Source: Phoronis ovalis (Eukaryota > Phoronida > Phoronidae). Taken from it: DNA of 18,757 bases. This document shows positions 8,973-18,757 of this stretch, in pieces; the stretch's first letter is position 1; each line of letters begins with the position of its first letter. The position numbers and the translations under genes are program-made. Location of the stretch: the NCBI GenBank assembly GCA_028565635.1, contig JAOXYB010017331.1, positions 1 through 18,757 of the forward strand, written 5' to 3'. The notes below the pieces were generated by a model. That model was not told where the DNA came from and did not search any database. It saw nothing but the letters and a program-made list of their open reading frames with translations.

Positions 8973-9341
8973 ACTGTCCGGCCCGAACACATCCCCCTTT
9001 TGAAATGAGTGGACCATTAATGTAATGTTAACGCGCCACCCCCCTTTTGCAACAGTAACGCACCACCTTTTGAATTGACAGGAAAACACGCGCACCTGCA
9101 AGCCCCCTGCCCTTTGGAACAGAAAGAAATAATGTTTTTTATGACGTTAGCACTCATTCTGGACGTATTGTTACAATAGGAATGGAAGACATTTTTTTCC
9201 TTGCTTGTCAATTTTTTCTGGGAGTAGAAACGTGTCAGCAACCTTTTTGGATTGCTGAACTGATGTTTTCTGAAATCGGTAATTCTAAAAACACCACAAA
9301 CGCACCCCCCTTTTGAAAAAGTGTCTGACGGGCCTGACTGT
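8973..9341. repeat. Degenerate inverted-repeat element with recurrent C-rich motif
   Basis: The ends ACTGTCCGGCCCG-AACAC (8973-8990) and, inverted, GTGTCTGACGGGCCTGACTGT (9321-9341) pair imperfectly. Inside, a motif close to ACGCACCCCCCTTTTGAAA recurs about five times: 8987-9006, 9031-9052, 9058-9075, 9096-9118 and 9299-9320. Its C-rich strand is always the plus strand. No frame is supportable here. It may be a decayed non-autonomous transposon with subterminal repeats. Confidence 0.5.
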
Positions 9342-11218
9342 ATTTATTTGTGCAAACTGTTGTGCATATTTTCTTCTATATATTTATAAAAAAAATCAAA
9401 TTTCTATCTAGACAAAAATTGACCTTCATAAGAATTATAAAAACAGTGTAGTCTATACATGTATACTTGACATAGGTAATAATAATAATTAAAAAAAAAC
9501 ATCTGTAAATAAAAAAAGAAAACCACATTTTAGAATGAATTATCTGACTTACTGTAATCCAAGAAAAAAATGAGGTTTAACAACAGAAATGTTTAAATTA
9601 CTTTTAAATTTATAAAAAAGTAACTCTCAAAGAGAAATAGGATAATTTTGTATAAGCAAATTGTATTTTAAAGTTGGTTTAAAGACTCTTTTTAGAGTAC
9701 TGTTTGATGATATTAAGTTGAAATTGATACGAGAAAATATGTCCTCTTTACTCAGAAATGTTGCAAGCTTAACACGTACAATTACTATTTTAGTTTATCA
9801 ATGTGGCAATAAATTTCAGCAATTATTCGTTCACGAAATCGTAACAAACTATCCAGACGTGTAATGAAACTTGTAGAATTATCGTTGGCATAGTTTTAAT
9901 TTAAAGTCACAACACGCCACTCACCTGTAAATCACAATGTTCAGTACTATTGATATATGTCTTTAAAAACCATAAGGGTTCTGAAATGATAATGCTGTTC
10001 AATTCTAGTTATAGCATGCCAGCTAATTAGTGCAGCTATTTTCTTTTACTGCTTGATCCATGTACAAATTATGATGAATCCTTCATGCAGGTAATATATT
10101 ACCTTAATGCTATATAACATTGATATCATGACTAATTAGTCGACGGATTTTGATTAATATACCCTTTGCATATAGGACTTCAACAGCTGAAACCTGGTGA
10201 CAATTATCCAGATCACTGATTTTCTACCTCTTCCGTCACGTATCTGTGCTAAAAGCGCCACCATAATAGTATACATAGAAGGAACAACTAAGTAACTATA
10301 CTAAAATGCTAATCCTACCCTAATCCCAGGCTTAGCCGTATCTAAAATAAAACATGTACCACCATGTTTTATCAGTATACACACAATCATAAACAGTTTG
10401 ATTAAATCCAGCCGTTAGTGTTCCGTGTACCTTCTCAACTACAGTTTGGGCTTAACCATAGTCGATTTTTCTTATAATCCTTCAATTTAACAAGAGCGAA
10501 ATAATTACATCATTAACCTTTTGCTAACTGCGCGAGATAAGCATTTCTCTCTGCGTGATCAGTCGTCACCTACCACGTCTGTTCTAGCTTGACTACTCAT
10601 TCTGAATAGGTATCGCCGGGGAGCTTGCTTTTGCTTAGTGAACTATAGAGACACTATGGGAGGACAGAATGTGTGTGATCGACCCTGCATAGCCCACTGT
10701 TATACCTATTATTGTAAGCTGCAATTTGATTGATGTTAAGACTATCATGACACAAATAAAGGGGTTACCGAGATAATAAACAAAATTGACTATGCTTAAG
10801 CCCAGAAGTTAGTTGAGAATGTACGGATAACTAACGGATGGATTTATTCGGAATGAATCATAACTTGCTTTCTCACTTTTGTAAGGCCGTTTTTACACGC
10901 AGGTAAAAAAATATGGGTTATAAACATCAGGTTCCCCCAAATTCCTACATGTATTTTTATTTATTATTTAAGTATTCGAGCAAATGAAACATACCATAAT
11001 GAAATGTTTTAAAAGTGCACTGGAGAGCTTAAACACCGCCCCAATGCTATGCAACATTGCGAACTTGAAATTCCTTGAAATTATAAGATATATTAATACT
11101 GATCACCCGCTGGTGAATTTTAGTTATCCTGTAAGATTAAACACAAAAGTAAGATGCGAGAGTTGTGAATAACCCTTAAATGAGGGTTTTTGACTGCGTG
11201 GATGTGCCGCCCAACACA
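9342..11218. other. No gene seen
   Basis: Very A-rich around 9380-9650. The 67-codon frame ending at 9864 and the 62-codon frame at 10984-11172 have no splice context or recognisable residues. The stretch 10540-10700 is slightly more G+C-rich but matches no RNA or protein I know. Confidence 0.5.
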
Positions 11219-11455
11219 ACCCAATCCAATGCTTTGAAATATAAAGGTAGCAATCCAAATTTTGTGAAATGTAAGGGTAGCAATCCAAAACTTAAAAATA
11301 TCTGAGTAGGAATCCATTTTTTACGGAAAGTAATTTATACAAACCAAATCCCAAAATATATTTATGGATACAAACCTAAAGTTAATCCAAATTATATTGC
11401 TGTAAGCCGTGAGTAGCAATCCAAATTCTTGAATTTCCTTACGGTAGCAACCATG
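11219..11455 (+). repeat. Degenerate tandem array of about 30-bp units (GTAGCAATCCAAA)
   Basis: Unit starts at 11219 (weak), 11247, 11277, 11306, 11413 and 11444 carry GTAGCAATCCAAA or close variants. Adjacent spacing is 28-30 bp, with a divergent 107-bp gap between the fourth and fifth. On the minus strand, successive 30-bp units read as a ten-residue periodic peptide, a by-product of the period being divisible by three. Confidence 0.65.
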
Positions 11456-14174
11456 CCGACAAGAAAACCTTTGTCGTTCTTTATACCATACTGATCGAGG
11501 CAGTTTTTGGGGAGTAAACTTTAAAATACATAACAAAAACGCTCTTTCTTCTAGAAAATTTACGACTTATAATTCTTCTTCATATAGATCTGGTATGCAT
11601 CTTTAGTGATATCCTATTAGATACACACACGTGTGTGCTATGATTTGTCCAGATAACTAAGCTACATACTGCTGCTACAGCTGTATACATTTTGCTGCAA
11701 GGATGTATTGTGTGCGTAATTTATTTAAGCAAAAATGAAGAAACTAGTATTTGGAAGAACAAGAACTTTAAAAAGAGATCATTACAATTTATTTATTCCG
11801 ACGTGTGTACCAAATCAAGTAACTGCAGATGTTCCCCTTTTGTTCCGCATAGGTAATTAGCACTACCGTAAAATCTTTACAATTAGTCGGCAGAAAAAAT
11901 ACATAATTTTTAAAATATCTGGTGTCAAAATTAAATTAAATTTACCAGCATGAATCTTTTATGTTGTTTGTACAAGTAATTTTCTGTTTTTCGGGTAATA
12001 TTAGAATATCCATCTATATTATCAGAATCAAAGTTTGATAAATAAATTGGTGTGGAGATTTAGGAGTTAACGGTAGCTCTATGACTCATAAACTTCTATT
12101 CCATAACACATAGTATGAAAACGTCCTTAGATAAATATGTGTGTCTGTGTGTGATCACGTATGGGATTTCGGATGCTCCCTTTCGATTATCGGTAATGCT
12201 TCTGTGCCTACAAAAAGTCAACATTGACAATTTAGAAAGAGATAAAAACCTACCACCTAACTATAAGATAACAATTTAGGCGCATTCTGCGTTACATAGT
12301 GCTAGTGCTTATTAACAATATAAAATTAAATCGCAAGAGAAGCGTCGGATTCTTATGTTACTTCCCTGTACAATAATAACACTGCCATGCCTTAGTTTAG
12401 TCTGTTTTCCTTAAAACGATGTTTCAAAAAGGGCATAATGCATTAAAAATTGTATACTAACAGATACTTATACCGTATATAATGCGATAAGAAATACAAC
12501 ATCTGCACATTTCTATAATCTCTGTGAAACGAAGTACATGACTCTCACTAATAAAATGGTTGCTTTCATTGTCATGGAAACAAGAATACCAAGAGTTTAA
12601 CGATTTGGAACATGATACTTGGATTCTGCTATTCGTTTGATGTATAAAATCTGAATGAATCAGCTGCATACTTAAAAAACTTGTGTTTTTTTCATTTTGC
12701 ATTTAACCAATCCATGCATATATATGTGCAGATCTAATAAAGCTGAAGACAGAACCGCTAAAATATGAGTTCAATTGAAATTGTACAATTCACTTCCCTA
12801 AACTGTGTAGCACTGTTTTTGGAATTTTTATTTTCCATATATCTAACTTCATCATTCAGTGCTTTCCTGCAAGAAGCATACACATTCCTTATTTAGGTCT
12901 TCAAAACTCGAAATTTGAATTTGGGTCACGATTGCAGCAATTCAATTCATGGTTACGCTAACTCAATCTTCTCAAAATCAGGAAGGCCAAAGTTCAATTA
13001 TGTGCAAAAAACAGTCCAATCATACATAGGTAAAGGAGCATTGATATTCGATTTTAAAACATAGCAACTGGATAACGAATATCGTTAAAAATTATTACAA
13101 TATAGGCACAAGATAACTGTGCTCAATTTTATTTTAATTAGTTGTAGTTTTATTTAAGGGCCAATTTAACTTATGAATAGCAATATTTACTTTAAGGGCT
13201 TGTTATGATAAAGCATAACATATAAATCACAATCAGCACTGCATTATATTTATATGTTAGTAAGCTCCAATCTTCCAGATTCAAATTTCAACTTTGATTC
13301 ATGAACCTGCCGCTAGGGGGCTAGTAAATCAAGCTGCTAAAAGTGTGACTTCCTATTAAATGCTTCAGGTTAGTATGACATATACAGCCATAATAAGTGC
13401 ACCAGTCTAACTTTTTATTCGAAATTATAATGATTACCTTTTACTTGTAAATAAACAAAGAAATGAAAACAAATCATTTTTTTTTTTGAAAAATTATTAT
13501 ATTTGCCTATCACAACAACTACGTTTGGTTTTAATGTTATCAGGAGAAGCAAATTAACTTGTATGAAGCCAGAACGCTTGCTCATTTTGGTAAAAAAGCC
13601 TTTAAATACTGTCAGTATAGAAAATCTTACTCACACATAAAGGAGCAAGATTAAAGGGGAAATAACACGTGAGGGAGCATAAAAACATTTTATTAAGTGA
13701 TAGGTTTGCATAAGTTACAGTTTGCTTAAAGTAAGATATTTTTAATATAGGAAAGACACTTATGTTTTGCAAAAATCCAACTGTAATTAAAACAAAAAAT
13801 TGCAAATTTTGCAGTCATTGAAACGAGCAATTTTAAGTTAATGCAATACTACAATAAAAAACTAAGAAATACCAAAGGATACATTGAGCTGTATTTTTTG
13901 TGTCAGCATGATGCTTCGTTAAATACATATAGTCACTAGAACAAAATATTAAAGAGTATTCTTACCAGTTTATTCTAGCAACTGTTTGATGTATTTCAAT
14001 ACTATAATGCATTTATAAAAAAAAACAACTAATGTTTCTAACGACTGATGTCAGTTTATGCGACCGTATGTTATATCGTGTATCAGCGTATTGTGTTCCC
14101 TCTGTAGATTCAAAATTGTTATTCCATGTACAATTGTATGATTAATATGATTAATCCTTTGCTATTTAAACCAG
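11456..14174. other. No gene seen
   Basis: There is a CACACACGTGTGTG palindrome near 11623-11636 and short (TG)n-like runs near 12139-12153. Minus-strand frames at 12457-12702 and 13602-13805 lack convincing boundaries. Confidence 0.5.
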
Positions 14175-14274
14175 ATATTCAAATTCAAACTTTACTTTTT
14201 CAAAAATTGGCCATCCGGTTTTTGATATCAAGATCACTTATTATTCAAGCATGGAGTATTTCACAATGAAAAAG
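14175..14274 (+). other. Possible isolated exon
   Basis: A plausible acceptor (CTATTTAAACCAG|) and a strong donor (AAAAAG|GTAAGC) bracket 100 bp. This stretch is open in one frame (33 codons, a varied composition including Gly-His-Pro and Tyr-Tyr), with a stop just upstream of the acceptor. No partner exon or family is recognised. Chance is likely in AT-rich DNA. Confidence 0.15.
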
Positions 14275-14406
14275 GTAAGCAAAATCTTCATAATACCTTG
14301 TATTTAGTTTTACTCGGATCGATTATGTCATCAACAATGCGATTGTATACAGCATGAACTAGAATATAGAAATAAAATAAAGTAACTTTAACTTGGTTTC
14401 TCAATA

Positions 14407-14646
14407 TGGTATACATTATCTTTTATCCAATACCAGGCCTACCTAACAAATGTGGACTCGAACCGTCAATCTGCATTCGCTGACCTTTTTCCGGCTTCGT
14501 GCCGACATTCCTGCTACTCGAACAGTCGTTTCTGCGCACTCGCGCAAGTTGCTAGGAACTCAAACAGATTTTAGGAGACAGACAGTTTCTAAGGAGTCGA
14601 TTACGAATGCGGATTAACAGTTCGAGTCCACCCTGGTTTGGTATAC
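14407..14646. mobile_element. Short TIR element with Box-B-like ends
   Basis: Segments 14452-14479 and 14604-14631 are inverted copies (25 of 28 bases). Each contains GTTCGAGTCCAC reading outward, which resembles a pol III Box B. A third, direct copy of the same motif lies inside at about 14515-14545. The locus is bounded by an 8-bp direct repeat TGGTATAC (14407-14414 and 14639-14646), which could be a hAT-sized target duplication. The caveat is that GTATAC is itself palindromic, so it could belong to the arms. Base composition is richer in G+C than the surroundings. Confidence 0.6.
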
Positions 14647-16360
14647 TTTATTTCCCACCATGAATAATTTCAAAAGTGTACATTGCATATAAATTAAAAC
14701 ATGTGATGATAATTCGCAAGTAAAACGGATCTGAACAGTGGTATGCTACTGTAGTGATATCGATGGTACCATCTCTTGTGGCCAGTCATGGAAATAAAAT
14801 CTCTAATATTTTTCAGAAATAAAGGGATAAGAAATTAAAACATTTCCTGAAAATTTCGTATTATTTGGTCAACAACTCATTAGGTTATTCGATATTATGT
14901 AAGCAAGAGTTGCTTGTTGGTTTCCTTATTCTTCAGTGTTACGCATTTATGTACCAGATAAAGGAATCATGATGCGTATTTCAATGGGGAAAGATAGGCA
15001 TACTTTACAGCTTGAGGTTAAATCTTCGGTCATATGATCTGATAAAAACTATTTTTTTAAAACATGCTTTTCAAACTATAATTTAAAAAAAAGAAAAGGA
15101 AAATCACATGCTATTATACATTTTTAAAATGTTTTAAAATAGTTCAACTTTAGAGCCAGAGGTTAAATATTTTTGAATTCGGTCATAGGAACTGGATAAA
15201 AGCCATTTTTGTAAAGAAGATGTTTTCTAATGTTGCCATGCACCTATTTCTGCCTTTGTATTCATTAACATCAAAGTAAAATATTAAAAAAAATACGTTT
15301 ACCTGTATATCTCTTTATTTTGATTATTAAAATTAGTAAAGTTTTAATCAAACCAGAGTTTTTTGCATCTTTGGTCCTTAAAAGCCTGGTGGAATGTCTA
15401 CAATACATTAAAAAAAAAATATCATATATATTTAATTTTCATGCATAAGTTAATGTAAAATTATGTACAATTCAATCTTCTCTGGAGAGTAACGAATGGG
15501 ACATTAGCACTCTGCATTCCAATTAGACTTTGGCGGAGAGTGGGTCGGTAAATCGTGTCGGGTGCATATGATGTAAGTGTGTAAGTGTATACATGATATA
15601 TTGATAATGTTGCCTTACTTAATCGTTATTAAGATTACATGTTACATTCATTGTTAAAATTTAACAATTGTATATTTAATATACATACCTTTCAGTATTT
15701 TATCAGTGTTATTAGATTAGAGCCTACTCGCTGAGATAACAAGTGATACGCTTATAAATCATTGTATTCTGAAGTATTCTAAATATTAACTACTGCCAGA
15801 TATTTAACATTGTTTACCTCTAATATTGTAGGAAATCGTACAATAAAGATATGTAAACTATTAAATATAGCATCACGCCCTAAGATATCCCTAGTAGAAC
15901 TATTACGTTTTGATGCTGTTACTCCTGAAAGTCCGCTCATAGACATAATAATTCTTATATGATATTTCAAATGACTTATGTAGTAAAGTTATGTATGATT
16001 ATTGATGAATTAACTTTGATTTCGGTAAAAATTAATCGATTAATTATCTTAAATGTATGGGGGACACCGATAAGGATGTCGATATCCCTTTTGAAACGCT
16101 CTATCCCATACATGTATGGGACCATGGGATACAATGTGCAGATACTATTATTCTGAAGCGGATGTCGTACAGAAAACGTTCGGTACCTTTTATTTGTTAT
16201 TAGATAAATTGTTGTGTTTTTTTTGTTTCAAGTAGACCCATAAAACGCCATTCGGAGGGGGGGGGGAGCAACCGTTAAAAAAACAGAGTTGACAAAGTGT
16301 TTATACTTGACAGAATAGTAAATATGGTTGACTCATTAGTGCAGGTCTGCAAACATAGAT
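14647..16360. other. No gene seen
   Basis: Apart from the repeat pair at 15004-15225, I see a run of ten G at 16257-16266 and a minus-strand frame at 15970-15779. That frame contains an acceptor-like CTTTCAG and a donor-like GAG|GTAAAC about 110 bp apart, but no recognisable product. Confidence 0.45.
15004..15225 (+). repeat. Imperfect direct repeat pair
   Basis: Copies at about 15004-15064 and 15149-15225 share GAGGTTAAAT, TTCGGTCATA.GA and CTG.ATAAAA.C.ATTTTT in the same order; the second has a 9-base insertion. They are separated by an A/T-rich spacer and have no coding frame. Probably fragments of one dispersed repeat family. Confidence 0.5.
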
Positions 16361-16450
16361 ATATTTTAAACAACACCATAAGACATTGCAAACTGCATAC
16401 AATGCATATTTTAAACAACGTCATAAGACATTGCAAGCAGCATAAATTCA
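16361..16450 (+). repeat. Two tandem copies of a 45-bp unit
   Basis: 16361-16405 and 16406-16450 share ATATTTTAAACAAC..CATAAGACATTGCAA, with a handful of differences. Because 45 is a multiple of three, a plus-strand frame shows a 15-residue repeat, but its context has no start, splice or codon evidence. I call it non-coding. Confidence 0.75.
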
Positions 16451-18212
16451 AAGTACAAAGGTTTTTGGAACTTAACTAGCACAATACGGCAACGTCACGT
16501 GAATCAAGTAACATTTTCTGATACGAGAAAGCATTTTAAATAACGAATTTACAAATATTTTTAAGATATCAGTTATCCGTTATTTGTACCGAGTTGTACA
16601 CTACTAAGATAGTTTGTTATTTGTTGAGGCAACAATCAGCCCTTTTAGCCCTGCTGATTTTTCCATCAGCTTTTCATATTTTACATTCTCATCGCGTTAT
16701 ATAGATAATGAGCTGAATGACAATCTAAATGTTGGAAAAAACGAAGATCATTCTAGAATGATGGCATGTTGACTGTATATTTATATCAGGTAGGTAATTT
16801 TCAGTAAAATCGACATACACATTGCAATTGAACTGTCTTAAGTAATCAATTGATACATTTGAAAATATTATTTTATGATGCAAAATCTGACCTTCAAATA
16901 GCCCAATTTAATTAGTGATTGTCCCTAATCCAACACATCTAATCAGAAGTACAGCAATCGATGTTGCTAGATAAAATGCGACATATAGGTTTACGACAAT
17001 AAGCCAGCTTCAGTTGACGTTAAAACGAGGCGATTGGAGATAACTGTGGGCAAACTGTACATTCCAAAATTCAGACAGTATATTACTGCTTTCATTGATT
17101 TATTATCTTCCAATAATAGGTAGTTTAAACGTATGTATTTTAACATCATATATATAATGGCCTACTACAATCAATAAAAGTATCCTTGTAGTTACATTTA
17201 CTACATCTCCAGCAAACTTAAAAACAAAAATACAAAATTTGGCCTTCAAAAAAGCCCTTTTATTTTAGAAATAACCCAAATCAGTTAACGATCGTCCTTA
17301 AAGATTGTAAAATGTCTCATACTAAAGCGTAAAACATTTACCCCACAAATAAGTCTTTGCTAAGTCAGCAATAACATAAATACAACGCAGAGGTATTCTC
17401 TGTATCATTTTCCCAGCTATAATTAGATGTAATGATGACACATTTTTTGGAAATAACGTGTGAAGGGTACATGGCCTGATAGGTCGCGGGTGTTAGCACG
17501 TGAACTAAGATAAGATTGGAAGTATAAACTATTCATGTGATGTTTCCGTTGTTGTATATGCAAGTGAACATGTACATCAAAAAGTTGCATAGCTTTCTCA
17601 CAACAAGCATATCATAAAGTCTAGATTTCGATGTAATCAATATAAATCCAGTGAGTCAGAGGGTGCATCGTTTACACTGATAAAACAACTCAGGAAAGTG
17701 ACTTAGGCAATATATTTTATATTACTTTCATTAGCTAATGTATACAATACATGTCACTTATATTTTCTTCCGAGTTTGTGTAAACCTTATTAATTTTACC
17801 AATGTATTGATAACGAACATACGAGTGTCAATTACTAATTTATCTAAATTATAATTATCGATACCTGTTATAAGGAATTAGAAAAAAATAAACATAGTGT
17901 TCTAGAATGACAATGAACCATTCCCTTGACCTCTTTTAAAGCGTATTTGGTATAATGACCTACAATACACTATGAATGACGTGCTAGTCTGATAATAGGT
18001 TGATTTGCAGGTATTTGGCAAGGTCACATAAAGGAACATATTACGTGCAGTTTAGTATGTCATTTAGGCGAAATATTTAGACAAATATCTCCATGTGCAA
18101 ATTTCTATTGGAAGTAGTACTCCACATAAGAATTACACGTCATGTTACAAGTTGTAAAGCTAACTAACCATTGGCAAACTTAACACCAAGAAAGTGAGGA
18201 GTCGATATACAA
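16451..18212. other. No gene seen
   Basis: It is closed in all frames at lengths worth considering. The dispersed repeat pair is listed separately. The last few hundred bases should include the promoter and 5' UTR of the plus-strand peptide gene, but no TATA element is convincing. Confidence 0.5.
16880..17300 (+). repeat. Two copies of a short dispersed repeat
   Basis: 16880-16930 (GCAAAATCTGACCTTCAAAT...) and 17232-17300 (ACAAAATTTGGCCTTCAAAA...) align with an internal gap; both run into GAT(T/C)GTCC.TAA. They are direct copies about 350 bp apart and non-coding. Confidence 0.4.
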
Positions 18213-18554
18213 ATGAAGACATTTATAATCACACAAATAGCTTTACTCGTGGCTCTCATGGTAAGTCAATGATGGCACGTTGTATATTGTCTTTATATGG
18301 TATAGGGACAACATTGATTTTTCAATCCACTTCTATAGTTATTTCATATAACCTAAATCATTATAAAAAAATTCCAAACATTACGCGAAGAAAATTACCT
18401 GTTAAAAACTGAAGAGTATTATGTATCCTACTCCCAGTTAATTTTTCATGCAGGCATGACCACCAAATTGTTTGCTATTCCACAATGTAGACTACCTGCG
18501 GAAAAATGCAACCTCACTACTGACAAAATTCATAGCTTTGCCCTGGCTAAATAA
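18213..18554 (+). CDS. Probable small secreted peptide, two exons, two cysteines
   Basis: Exon 1 (18213-18260) runs from an ATG through 16 codons of typical signal sequence (starts MKTFIITQIALL) and ends at a near-perfect donor ATG|GTAAGT. A pyrimidine-rich acceptor TCCTACTCCCAG| at 18437 opens exon 2 (18438-18554) in matching phase 0. Exon 2 extends the hydrophobic core and then gives a short mature region with Cys-x6-Cys (about residues 33-40) and TAA. The total is 54 residues. The next AG (18453) would give an immediate stop in phase 0, which favours the chosen site. No family is recognised. Only two cysteines is unusual for a bivalve secreted peptide, so the gene could be a fragment or continue through an unseen exon beyond the window. 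Confidence 0.45.
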
Positions 18555-18757
18555 TCCTATCAATAGCAGATATATCCTTCAAATCCTTAAGAAAATTAGA
18601 AAATATAAACACGTTTACCTTTATGCATTATTTGGGATAATGCTAGGTTCTAATATATTACTTATGTCCAGGTATGCTGGTCCCGGATGTTTCGCAATAC
18701 ATAACAATTTTTTATTAGGCAAACACCGGCAAATGTATTAACATATATTTTAGTATT
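18555..18757. other. Flank after the small secreted-peptide gene; possible further exon
   Basis: A frame open from 18472 continues through here to TAA at 18739-18741. An acceptor-like CTTATGTCCAG| at 18671 precedes a segment with Gly-Pro-Gly-Cys. It is not in frame with the peptide gene above. The window ends soon after, so linkage cannot be settled. Confidence 0.25.

Noticed and set aside
10540-10700. Possible snRNA or exon in a slightly G+C-richer patch
   Set aside because: It does not resemble U1, U2, U4, U5 or U6 conserved segments, and no splice-bounded open frame is present.
12920-12960. Minus-strand Cys-Cys codons near 12930 as a second knottin exon
   Set aside because: An in-frame stop lies immediately upstream with no usable acceptor between, and no further cysteines follow before the stop.
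13490-13560. Minus-strand Cys-Cys near 13510 as a knottin exon
   Set aside because: Upstream stop, no acceptor, and a stop after five more codons with no further cysteines.
16297-16479. Protein with 15-residue repeats
   Set aside because: The repeat is explained by a 45-bp DNA duplication, and there is no start, splice or family evidence.

Overview
The window is eukaryotic, nuclear, AT-rich (about two thirds A+T by eye) and mostly non-coding. No open frame exceeds 128 codons. The coding information is in short exons with GT/AG splice sites, embedded in small non-autonomous repeats. One confident gene, a secreted six-cysteine knottin precursor, points to a mollusc. Its cysteine spacing and signal/pro/mature layout match the mussel CRP-I family (known from Mytilus galloprovincialis) and, more distantly, O-type conotoxin precursors. 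A marine mussel is my best guess; the taxon is inferred.

Layout. 1-5104: no supportable gene. It holds a weak tRNA-like SINE remnant (about 779-961), short direct repeats (1521-2032), small palindromes, and a 260-bp MITE with long terminal inverted repeats inside a TTAA duplication (4210-4477). 5105-7372, minus strand: the knottin gene, with three coding exons (7372-7309, 5612-5522, 5174-5105) that join in frame to 74 residues. Exon 1 encodes a signal peptide. Exon 2 encodes an acidic propeptide, an Arg-Arg-Arg processing site and cysteines 1-2. Exon 3 encodes cysteines 3-6. Intron 1 carries a second foldback element (5852-6094). 7385-18212: no convincing gene. It contains degenerate tandem arrays (8145-8410, 11219-11455), a perfect 22-bp hairpin (8839-8899), a C-rich inverted-repeat element (8973-9341), a TIR element whose ends contain Box-B-like sequence (about 14407-14646) and several short dispersed repeats. 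18213-18554, plus strand: a probable two-exon gene for a 54-residue secreted peptide with two cysteines, followed by sequence that runs off the window.

How it fits together: this looks like a gene-poor stretch carrying two small secreted-peptide genes on opposite strands, about 11 kb apart, with no shared promoter. Introns and flanks have been shaped by MITE insertion. Bivalve effector and antimicrobial peptide families typically look like this, but whether these genes are expressed, and what the peptides do, cannot be read from the sequence.
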